Assembly (NCBI RefSeq): GCF_014529535.1
Contig: NC_050737.1
Coordinates: 868,001 to 932,000 of the forward strand
DNA: 64,000 nt
Direction of reading: 5' to 3'
Source of the DNA: Bradysia coprophila
Taxonomy: Eukaryota; Arthropoda; Insecta; Diptera; Sciaridae
Position numbers and translations under genes: made by a program. Positions 48,576 through 59,200 of the stretch are shown here, in pieces. How positions within the stretch are numbered: the first letter of the stretch is position 1; each line of letters opens with the position of its first letter. The notes under the pieces were generated by a model. That model was not told the origin of the DNA. It saw only the letters and a program-made list of their open reading frames with translations, and did no database searches.

Positions 48576-50401
48576 GAAACTTTTTTTTAGTCAAATTGTA
48601 GAAAAATCGTCCCCTGTAGGAATGAGCTAACGGAAGTTAGATTTATATTTTCCATTATGTATAAGGAGAATTAAGTTGGCTCGAAGACAAATAATGTATT
48701 TCATGTTTTGTAAAAGGAAAATGACAAAACAGAAATTGGCATTCGCCGGGGCTAATTCTTACAAGGTTCTCGAGGAACATTTTCTGTTGAACGGAACCTG
48801 CCTGTACTAGCAATGTAGTTCAGTGAGAAAAGTCGAATTCATCCGTGTACAAAATCTCTGAATTTTCCAGAGATTGTTTGAGAAGAAATTCGTAAAAACA
48901 GTCAGTAACTTTTTAAATTCCCCAGTTGATATAATAGTTATTTCAGAAATTTTGTTTGAAAATGAAAATTACTTATCTTTGATTCCAACTTATTTATTTG
49001 TGGGAATTCAATCCCGTATGATTGCTAACAAATATCATCGCCCGTAGGCATATACGATGACAAAGAGTTTTACTTATAATAATTCCTAACCGGTGGCGCT
49101 ATTAACGTTATTGACCCGGAGAATGGCCTGAACCCCTCAGTGAGGAAAAGAAAAGCAAGATATTATACAAAATTGAATTGTTTCCCACGATTGTTTCGTT
49201 TGCTCAGCTGTTGATATCGCATACAGGTCATTGAACTAAGCCAATTGATCAGCTGTGAGGTGGTGATTGACATTCGTATTCATAATCATAACAAAGGACA
49301 TCGTTGACCAGTTTCCACTCGAAACACTTGTTTTGACGCCGCGTTCTATTTGATTCAACTAAAATTGTGCTCGATAAATTTGTCCTAAACGGATTGAAAT
49401 TTAAAGGACCTTGTTGGATAAACCATAACCAGATCGACCAGAAAAATGAAATTCTCAGCGAGAACCCATTTGAAGTGATGAGTTTGGTTTTTGCTTGACT
49501 AGTGTGTGACGAATATTTATTTCATAAATGGAGCACTAGTTGATGGGAACGAAACGTGCTTAAGATGAATCGTTTGGTGATAAAGGAAGGAAGCGTTCGG
49601 TGGAGTAAACCAACGGCCAAGTCCTGTAATTCGACACCAATACTGCAACGTTGGATGATTCAGTTGTTTATTAAAGCGATGAACCAACACAAAAATTTAA
49701 CTGAAACTCGATCAAAGCTAAGTGTTTGTTGATATTTTATCTACATTTGTCAACTTCCCTTTTACTTAATCCTAAGGTTTGCAAGTGGGCCAAGTTAGGG
49801 ACTAATAGCGACCCCAAACATGGGTACTGGAACAACCATGTTCGTGGGTTGTTTCAAACGATTCGGTCATCAAACTGTATCGGATGACCATGATATGGAT
49901 GTGACTCGAAAATTTGTATGACTTCATGAAACGCTCCGGAATTTTTGTGATGATACGGTCAGTGAGTTTGTTTTTCTTTTTGTTGTTGAATGGCTGACTG
50001 GATTGTATTTATTGGTTTTTGTTGATCCGATATGACCTAATTGTCCTTATAACGTAGCTATTGTTGTCGATATAATTATTGTTGCCGGATGGAGTTTAAT
50101 CCAATAATTTGGTGTTGGTCTTCCCGACCCCAAGTACGTTCATCAGCTCTACAACCGAATTTCTTTTGATTGGCCACCAACTCATCAAGGATTTGTTGAA
50201 CAATTTTCCAATAATTTCCAAACGGTAACGCCCATTCTATGATTTCGAAAAAAAATTGTCACGTTCGGACCAAATTTGAAATACGTTGAATTAAACGCAA
50301 CGCCTTTAAATGGAAAATCTTCGATTCTGCTTGCTGCTAACGGTTGATTGATTCAAATACGACGTAAGGGTTTCGTCGATTGTAGGTGCGGTAGACTTTC
50401 G
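48576..50401. other. mixed sequence, no supported gene
   Basis: Composition is less AT-biased around 49200-50240. A 43-codon open stretch (50111-50242, +) with LPDPKYVHQLYNRISFDWPP looks protein-like but has no start or splice partner and could be a decayed gene piece. Confidence 0.4.
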
Positions 50402-50812
50402 CTAATTGATGCTGCTGCTTGTTGAATTCTGGCGAGTTTGCCAGAACAGTGCCATTACATTTTCTTTTTGTTGTTCGATGACCCTCACTACCTCGCTTAT
50501 TTGAATTGATTGATTGGAACTTTGTGCTTCCAGAAGGTCGAAGTATGAATATGTCAGCACAACGGAAGCATCGAAAATACTGAAAGCTACGTCATACTTT
50601 TTCGATACAGTTTCTTCATGTTTGATTTGAAAACTAAAATCTGTTGACTCCATCATCGTTGTATTAGCATCGTAAATTTTGTCCCATAAAGTCGTGACGA
50701 CCTTGAGTTTTCTATCGAGAAGTATCTTTGTAATTTCATCGACCTTCAATTCCTCGTAGAATTCCTCCAAATCTTTGATATTCTGTTCATGTATCTCCAA
50801 TAATCTTTGCAT
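50402..50812 (-). CDS. orphan coiled-coil/Gag-N-terminus-like ORF, 136 aa
   Basis: Complete minus-strand frame starting MQRLLEIHEQNIKDLEEFYE. It is mostly helical and acidic, ending VVRVIEQQKENVMALFWQ. The spacing of Leu/Trp and the LWDKIYDA block recall the N-terminal helical region that precedes the Gag domain in BEL-type elements, but no protease or RT follows within several kb. It may be a retroelement relic or an unrelated small gene. Confidence 0.35.
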   Translation of the reverse strand: MQRLLEIHEQNIKDLEEFYEELKVDEITKILLDRKLKVVTTLWDKIYDANTTMMESTDFSFQIKHEETVSKKYDVAFSIFDASVVLTYSYFDLLEAQSSNQSIQISEVVRVIEQQKENVMALFWQTRQNSTSSSIN

Positions 50813-51610
50813 TTTAATATTTTCTATTCATTTCCAGATATTCAAACACTGAACGTTGATCAATTTGCTCATGATGACGAGGTCAACTCTACGACCGTTT
50901 AATTATGAATTTAATAGATTCCAATGTACGGTTGATTTTAATAAAATTGTTGAATTAGTTGCTGACTTCATTGTTCCTCTTCACCAAATTAGGGAACCCT
51001 TGGCCAGATGAACTTACGTTAATGACCGTCGATCCACAGAAAAATGTTATGCTGGCAAAGACTGTTCTCGTACTGTGTATAGTATGTGTGGCGACTTTCT
51101 TTTGTTCGTCGCAATTCGTTTACTGATGATGGTTGCACTTTATGTGATTTTATTAAAAAATTAATCTTGTGCGGCCGTTTAATATGCTGTTGCCGATTAT
51201 TTGATTTTTCAGTAGCCGTTTCTTTAATTTCTCGGTTTTTTGTCTGTTTGGCCGGAACTTTTCACTGTCGGCGTTTTAACTTTGTTTAGCCGATAGTTTT
51301 ATGTAATTTTATTTTAAATTGTTTGGTGTAATTGATCGATATTTAATAAATTTTTAAATTCGCAGCCAAATTACAGATGGCCTTCCTTTGTTCTTTAATT
51401 CAATTTTTAATAGTGGACTGTATTTTATTTTATTTCACTGGGGAATTAAAAAAATTTGACTATTGTCTCTCGCATCGAAATCAACAAAGTAGAAATGTAT
51501 GACAAATCAACAAGCACGACCACTTTTGTATGCATAATTTATGCATAGAAAAAAAGACTTGTGTAAGTAAATAAGAAAAGTATACATCTAATCCGGGTAA
51601 TCTCTAAAGT
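50813..51610. other. no gene seen
   Basis: AT-rich. A member of the ATGCATAA...ATGCATAG repeat family lies at about 51455-51600, directly outside the large inverted-repeat arm. Confidence 0.45.
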
Positions 51611-51655
51611 TAAAAAATTTTCTCACCAACTAATTTGCTATTGACCAGCACTTTA

Positions 51656-54600
51656 TTCCCTTGACTGAAAGTCAAGGGTCTTACGCCAGAAAATACCCTA
51701 AAATGTTTGTTACCACACAATGTATGAAATAATTATCAAAACCTTAATTGTTTGCTACCATTTTTCTTTGTCATCACGATAACTTGAGTAATTCTTAACC
51801 GATTTTGATGATCTTTTTTTTAATCGACGAGGAATGGGATTCCTGAGGTTAAGTTCGAAGATGGGCCATCTAGGGATAAGGTTCTGGAAATTATTCCAGA
51901 AAAACAGGATTTTACTCTGTTGATAATTGATAATACACCGCTGATAATTGATAGTGTGATAATTTATGATAATTTAATGTGTTGTGCCGATATTGTATGA
52001 AAGGTTATTAAAAACGTAATTGTTTGTCACCATTTTTTTTTTGTCACGAAGATAGCTTGAGTAATAATTCTTAACAGATTTTGATGATGAAATTTTGTTT
52101 AATCGACTAAGAATGAGGGCCATGTCATAGGGTTATGGAAACTATTCCAGAAAAACAGGATTTTACTCTGTTGATAATTGGTAATTGATACTTGATACTT
52201 GGTAATTTATACTTGGTAATTCAATAATTGATAATTGGTAATAATTGATAATTCACTTGACTGAAAGTCTAAGGTCTTACGTTAGAAAATAGTATCCCAA
52301 AAGAAGTATGAAATATTATGAAAAAAATAGACTGATTTCATCATAAGAATGCAATTTTGGTGGATTTCGTTTATTTCTTTCGTTTTATTTGTTCCACACG
52401 TATTCCACCACATAAAAGTAGCGTTTGCCTTTACGCTTCTTCAATTCCACACGAACGAGTGAGTGAAACGACACTCTTTACGCTTCTTTTGTTGACAACA
52501 TGTGGAACGCTGTGGAACAATTAAAATTGTATAATGGTAACCAATTGCAAACTTAAATTGAGTTGAGATTATGTCTTAAATTTTCGTTGAGGACACGATA
52601 ACTCAACGGATTTGTATGATTTTTTTTAAACTATGCGGAATTAAATTAGATTGCGGAATTATCAATTATCAACAATAAGTATCAATTATCAATTATCAAA
52701 GCAATGTGGATTTTTAATATAAAAATTTAATCAAATTATAAGAGAAATTCCATTAAATTCTTATTCCCTTGACTGAAAGTCAAGGGCCTTACGCCAGAAA
52801 ATACCCTAAAATGTTTGTTACCACACAATGTATGAAATGTTATCAAAAACGTAATTGTTTGTTACAATTTTTCTTTGTCATCACGATAACTTGAGTAATT
52901 CTTAACCGATTTTGATGATTTTTTTTTAATCGACGAGGAATGGGATTCCTGAGGTTAAGTTCGAAGATAGCCCATCTCGGGATAAGGCTCTGGAAATTAT
53001 TCCAGGAAAACAGGATTTTACTCTGTTGATAATTGATAATACACCGCTTATAATTGATATTGTGATAATTTATGATAATTTAATGTGTTGTGCCTATATT
53101 GTATGAAATGTTATCAAAAACGTAATTGTTTGTCATCATTTTTTTTTTGTCACGACGATAACTTGAGTAATAATTCTTAACCGATTTTGATAAAATTTTG
53201 TTTAATCGACTAGGAATGAGAGCCATGTCATAGGGTTCTGGAAACTATTCCAGAAAAACAGGATTTTACTCTGTTGATAATTGGTAATTGATAATTGGTA
53301 CTTGGTAATTGATATGTACTTGGTAATTCATAATTGATAATTGGTAATTCTTACGCCATAAAATACCATAAAATGTTTGTAACCTAACAATGAATGAAAT
53401 GTTATCAAAAACGTAATTGTTTGCTACCATTTTTCTTTGTCATCACGATAACTTGAGTAATTCATAACCGATTTTGATGATTTTTTTTTTAATCGACGAG
53501 GAATGGGATTTTTGAGGTTAAGTTCGAAGATGGGCCATCTCGGGATAAGGCTCTGGAAATTATTCCAGAAAAACAGGATTTTACTCTGTTGATAATTGAT
53601 AATTTAATGTGTTATTCCCTTGACTGGCAGAAAATAGTGAAAAATTTAGGTTCCAAAATTATCCAATTGACATTTGTAAGGTCAAGTTCCAGGATGAGCT
53701 ATGTGTGATCAATGCTTCGGAAGTTTTTTTTTGAAGAAACGTGCTCCATTTTGGCAAATTTTAAGTTTTCGTCTTCACAAAAAATTCCATACAAAATTTT
53801 TTTTTTCAAGAAACATGCTCCATTTTGGCCAATTTTAAGTTTTCGTCTTCACAAAAAATTCCATACAAAATTTTTTTTTTCAACAAACATGCTCCATTTT
53901 GGCTAATTTTAAGTTTTCGTCTTCACAAAAAATTCCATACAAAATTTTTTTTTTTTTAAGAAACATGCTCCATTTTGGCTAATTTTAACTTTTCGTCTTC
54001 ACAAAAAATTCCATACAAAATTTTTTTTTTCAAGAAACATGCTCCATTTTGGCTAATTTTAACTTTTCGTCTTCACAAAAAATTCCATACAAAAATTTTT
54101 TTTTTCAAGAAACATGCTCCATTTTGGCCAATTTTAAGTTTTCGTCTTCACTAAAATAATAATCCAGAACAATAATATCATTTAAAACTTAGTTTTTTAA
54201 AAACAATCATGACGATATCATCGTCCAGTACTTAATAGCACCTAAGGGAGACTATTTTTACGATGTGTAAATGGCACCCAAGAGGCACTTTTTGCACGAC
54301 GGACAAATAGCAGCGGCCCAGACGTACATCACTGTTTGAAAGTTGACCATACTTTGACTGATGGCTGGCCATGGTGGTGGTGAGTACGGACGTCAGAGTG
54401 GGAATTTTAGCATATTTGGTTCCTCCTTACTCAAGATATTGCTAAAACAGTGTTTTAACCACCCTCTGAGATCATATGGCATGTAGACATATTACACTCG
54501 AACTGGATTTTGTTTAAAAAAAATACAGATACCTGCTCGCTAGAATTGAATCCAATGAGCTACAACTCAATCATATCGGAGCGAGCTTGTTTTCCAAATG

Positions 54601-54701
54601 TCTGAGTAATTGGCGAATTGACTCTTAATATAAACTTGTCGAATATCCAATTAAATTAGGATCAGTCAAGGGACCCGACCCATCCACAAGATGGGACCTA
54701 G
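51656..54701. mobile_element. Helitron/Helentron-like (DINE-1-type) non-autonomous element
   Basis: The 5' end TTCCCTTGACTG forms a hairpin (CCCTTGACT GAA AGTCAAGGG). The 3' end carries the same subterminal AGTCAAGGG (54664-54672), then a stem CCCATC/GATGGG and terminal CTAG, followed by T. There are no long terminal inverted repeats and no target duplication. Cutting it out restores CTTTA-TTTCTAT, exactly as in the uninterrupted right arm. Extra copies of the 5' end occur inside (about 52256, 52764 and 53614), with repeated blocks sharing GGATTTTACTCTGTTGATAA. This resembles head-to-tail products of rolling-circle transposition. There is no Rep/helicase frame. Confidence 0.75.
53719..54150. 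repeat. ~70-bp minisatellite, six units
   Basis: Tandem units with CATGCTCCATTTTGGC, AAGTTTTCGTCTTCAC and AAAATTCCATACAAAATTTT. It lies inside the Helentron-like element, where DINE-1-type elements typically carry tandem repeats. The 64-codon frame here is a by-product. Confidence 0.88.
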
Positions 54702-55046
54702 TTTCTATATGCATATTTCATACATATTTATCTTGAAATCGTTAAGTTTTGTCCTATTGAAGGCAATTTTCTTCAGTCCATCTTGCACACGCAAATTTAA
54801 TGCTTATTATCCCTTTTACGAAATTTTAGTGAAGTAAAACTGTGTGTTAGTTCACCTATTACGCAGTTGAAAATTGCGTTATTTTGCACAGTGTGCCAAA
54901 TTACCACACGCCATTCAGCTCACTATTTTATAGAAAAAAGCAAATCAAATTTTACGTCTAACGTCTTAATGTCAGTCTTTATTTCTATGCACAAATTATG
55001 CATACAAAGCGACGACAGTTGTCGTGTTTGTTGATTTTTGCTATAG

Positions 55047-55125
55047 GTCAACGCACTTCAAGCAAAAGTGATCATAGTTGACAGCTGCCAAATAGAGTAA
55101 TATTTTGTATGAAATGGTTTTTTAC
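55047..55125. repeat. dispersed ~75-bp repeat, copy C (in left arm)
   Basis: Reverse-complement orientation of the motif series ACTCTATTTGGCAGC and CACTTTTGCTTGAAGTGCGTTG; matches 63533-63612 in the right arm and copies in the KIND-FERM-PDZ gene introns. Confidence 0.7.
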
Positions 55126-56058
55126 AGAGCTGTACAGTTGTGTGACACACTGTCACGTTTCGGTACCCCATTTAGAGTACCACGCATGCTTGAAGTGCGT
55201 TGTATCGGTACATCTCATAAAAGTGAATTTTTGAACGTAACTTTCACAGAATTTTTGGATCTGTAGGCAAAAACGGTAGTTAATCGAGAGTTAAAATGCA
55301 GTTTAGGGAATAAGTCGTAATGAAACTAAGTCAAATCATCACAAAATCCTTCGCTGATAACATTTATGTAAGAATTGGCCCGCGAAGCCTATGTTATGAT
55401 TTTACTTGAACAAAACATACGCCTCTCTGGAAGACATTGTAAACGTTCTGGTTAAGGTACTGCAAAATTGTGCAACTTTTTTTTTATTTTCACATTTGGA
55501 TCAATTTTCATAAATTATTCTGTGGAAAGAAATTTGTATCCAAAACGACGGCCCATTATAGACACTCGGTGGCTACATGCAGATTTGCAACAGATTTGTT
55601 GGTGTAGTCTTCGTTCTTCACTCTAACACCAGCTCGAACACCAGCTTTATGTTGCGCAGAGGCATTTCGTTTTTAGATGCGACAATTAAATGAAGCGGAG
55701 ACGCTTAATTGAGATCGTGCACAAACGACTCCATATATCCACTTGAATCGACAGAACAAATCAAACATTCTTCAGGTCATCTTTAATGATCGCTAAACGT
55801 AGGAAATTGCGACTTCCTCTGATCCATCTGTTCAGTTTTTGATAACCACATACAAAGCTCTCTTTTTGTCACCGTCCGATCGAAGTTTCAAGCAGTCGCA
55901 GAGCAGATGAAGCGGTGATACAAATTTCCTTAGCAAGCTATCTTCTCTCTTCGTAGTTGACGCAGTGAATCTAAATCACAAGCACTTCTTATCTAGAACA
56001 CAGCATCTAACTCCGGTCCCAGTAACAACAAATAATATTGTCATTCTTTGGCTGGCAC

Positions 56059-56223
56059 TGTTGATGTGGAAAACACCGTCGATCAGCATAATCAAAGTGG
56101 GCAATTGAAATGAAAGGAACAAAGCATACCGAATCATTGTAACATAGAAAAACTTGTAAAATAAAATCATTCTTCGTTCAGCATTAATAGAAACGAGATG
56201 TTTTATTCAAATCTCAACCAACA
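56059..56223 (+). repeat. 5' LTR (165 bp)
   Basis: Begins TGTTG and ends CAACA. By eye it is identical to 61734-61898. It contains an AATAAA-type polyadenylation signal (in GTAAAATAAAATC). It is unusually short for an LTR. Confidence 0.95.
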
Positions 56224-56227
56224 TTAA

Positions 56228-56239
56228 TGGTCCTTCGAG
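56228..56239 (+). promoter_or_regulatory. primer-binding site, tRNA-Tyr-like
   Basis: TGGTCCTTCGAG is complementary to the 3' end CTCGAAGGACCA of eukaryotic tRNA-Tyr as I recall it. It begins four bases after the LTR. Confidence 0.75.
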
Positions 56240-56256
56240 TCAACTAACGAATCACT

Positions 56257-59200
56257 ATGGATAGTAAAGGCGTTCAACGTAAGAGCGAACGCTCAAACAA
56301 AGGAGTACCTCCATCACGTTTTGGATTTCCGGATATTCGAATTGAAAATATCGGATCTGAAGATGGTGCAATTGGAGGCAACAGTACCGTGGAAAACCAA
56401 CCTAATGAAGGTGCAATTGGGATCGGGGATCAAACAACCATTGAAAAGACTGTGATCCAGTCAAAGAAATATGCTAAGTCTGTCTTGTCGAAAAGCGGTT
56501 CAAAGATGAGCAGACGTAGTACAAGAGAGATTCAACATATAAAAGAAACCATGGAAATTGAAGCGGAGCTCCATGAACTCGAAATGATGGAGATAAAAAG
56601 GAAGAAAGATTTCCTTTTACGAAACAAGCAGTTGAAAATGGATCTGAAGCAAGAAGAAGACGCGATGTCCAGTATCGACGATGAACTTGAAGAAGCGGAT
56701 GATCCGATTATGCAGCCACTGGGATATGACCAGCGTAAAAGAAACGTAAGGGAATGGATAAACAATATGGAAGATCCGATTCATTTCGGCAACTGCCGTC
56801 ATCAACAAAATCTGGAGAGCACACGCCAGAACCAATTCGAAACTTCTGTTCACAACGATGTGTTGATCGCAGCTTTCAAGGCACTGGAAATGAAGGAAGC
56901 CAAAGACCTTCCAATATTCAGCGGAGATGTTGTTTTGGAGTGGCCTAACTTTATTAGCGAATTTCGACGATCAACCGAAGAATTCAAAATCACACCGAAC
57001 CGAAATTTGCGTCGCTTGAATAAGGCACTTACGGGAGCAGCACGAACAAGTGTGCAAACACTGTTAACGTCGCCTGACAACATTGAGCAAATCATTTCGC
57101 ATTTGGAAACGAGTTTTGGTCGCCGCGAGTGGATCTTGGAACACTTGGTGCTAGAATTACGCAGCTTACCAGTCATGAAAGAAGAAAACATCCATCAATT
57201 CAAGCTCTTCTACAGTAAGCTATTTGGTGCTGTAACAACGATTAACAACATGAGAGCTCATAACTATCTGGATAATCCCGAATTGCTAGTAAATCTAGAG
57301 GACAAATTGCCACCTACCACGAAGAATTTCTGGATCCATTTCAAGGCCGAATTATTGCGACGACGGACAAAGGTAAATATCGAAGCTTTAGGCGATTGGT
57401 TCAAGTACGAATTAGATGCACAATTTGCTGGGTTGTCGGTAAAGGACGTTATGAAGAAATCAAGCAAAGCTACAGTCCTGGCTATTGATTCGCTACCAAC
57501 AAAAAGAGAAAAATGGTGCCATAAATGCAAAGGAGCAGTTGGACACTATTTACAAGATTGCAACGACTTCAAAAAGCTAACAATCGACAAGCGCAGAGAT
57601 TTCGTCAGGCAAAATAGTATTTGCTTCATGTGCTTCAGAAAAGGACACCAAGCTAGCGTTTGTCGGAAAAAGGATTCATTGCCGAAATGCTCCAAGTGTA
57701 ACAAAGATCATGCTGATATATTGCATGCCGACAACGCCCAAGTCAACATCGTTCAAAATACCGAAAATAACGTCAAAGAAGTCCGCTGCATCCAAACAAG
57801 TGATGTTCTGCTGAAGATAGCGATGGTCGTTTTGAAAGGTCCATTGAAAACCATGATCGTTCCAGCATTCTTCGACGAAGGTTCAACAGCAACAATGATG
57901 GACGAGGATTTAGCAAACGATTTGGGTTTGGAAGGAGCGACTAGTCCTATTACATACCGTTGGACAAATGATATCGTCCGGACAGATAACGAGTCACGAA
58001 TCGTAAGTGTAACTGTGTCTCCGGCAAATCAAATTGGAAAGTTCTACGATCTAACGAACATACGAACGGGTAAGAATTTGGCGCTACCATCTCAAAAATT
58101 CGACGTCAATCAGATTTTGAAACTGCATCCATATCTGCGTGGAGAAGAACTACAAGCTATTTCAAACGTTCAACCGTTACTATTGATTGGATCGAATAAT
58201 GGACAATTGACTGTATCATTGAAAACAGTTCAACACCGGATCAATGGACTAATCAAATGTAAGTCTCGTCTAGGATGGACGATCCATGGACCTATCTATG
58301 AACACGAAGTAACGGAATCGACATTAGCCGTTCATGTATGTGCACACAACATTTGGGAAACAGAAAAAGAAGAGAACTTGAGCGATCTGATCAGAAAGTC
58401 ATATGAAATTGAGGATTTCGGTATAAAGACGGAGACCGAAAAATTGTCAGAAGCGGACGAAGCTGCATTGAATATCATGCGAAGTACAATGAAGAAAGTT
58501 GGAGACAAATTCGAAATTGGACTTCTGTACAAGAATCCGGACCAGAAATTTCCAACGGAAGAAAGCAAACAAATGGCGATGAAACGTTTACACTTGATTG
58601 AGAAGAAAATGGATCGCAACGAAAAGTTCGCCGACGAATACATTCAACGAGTGCAAGATTACGTGAGAAAGGGGTACGCAGAAAAGCTGACTGGAGATGA
58701 TATGAAAGAAACTGCAAACACTTATTATCTACCTCACTTCGATGCATACCACCCAAACAAACCAGGGAAATTTCGTTGGGTCATGGACGCAAAGGCTAAA
58801 GCGGGTGAGTATTCGCTAAACGATTTACTGCTTCAAGGTCCAGACTTGGTGCCATCAATGCTGGCAGTTATCTGGCGAGCACGCTTGAAACCGATTGGGA
58901 TGAATTCCGACATCACCGAAATGTTCCATCAAGTTGAGATTCGTATTCAAGATCGAAACAGTCAACGATTTCTATTCCGAGGGAAGGATAGAAATAGAGC
59001 ACCTGACGTATTTAGAATGAAGGCAATGATATTTGGAGCTAATTCATCACCGTCATGTGCGCAGTACGTAAAAAACGAAAATGCAAAGACCTACGAAAAG
59101 GAATTTCCCGGCGTTGAACGTGCAATTGTGAAACAGCATTACGTCGACGATTACGTTGATTCTACTGATACAGTCGAAGAAGCAGTCACGCTTGCATCAA

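Larger units (their letters stand above)
51611..56046. repeat. left arm of a large inverted repeat (interrupted)
   Basis: Positions 51611-51655 plus 54702-56046 form the reverse complement of 62613-64000, with only scattered mismatches and 1-bp indels in the stretches compared. The 3,046 bp between the two pieces is a Helentron-like insertion absent from the right arm. The arm boundary on the inner side is at 56046, where the arms diverge after GTCATTC. The outer boundary is unknown because the right arm runs off the window. Confidence 0.9.

Noticed and set aside
50111..50242. Protein-like stretch of 43 codons
   Set aside because: Too short, preceded by an in-frame stop and without a convincing acceptor.
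53712..53906. 64-codon frame with internal repeats
   Set aside because: It is a by-product of the ~70-bp minisatellite.
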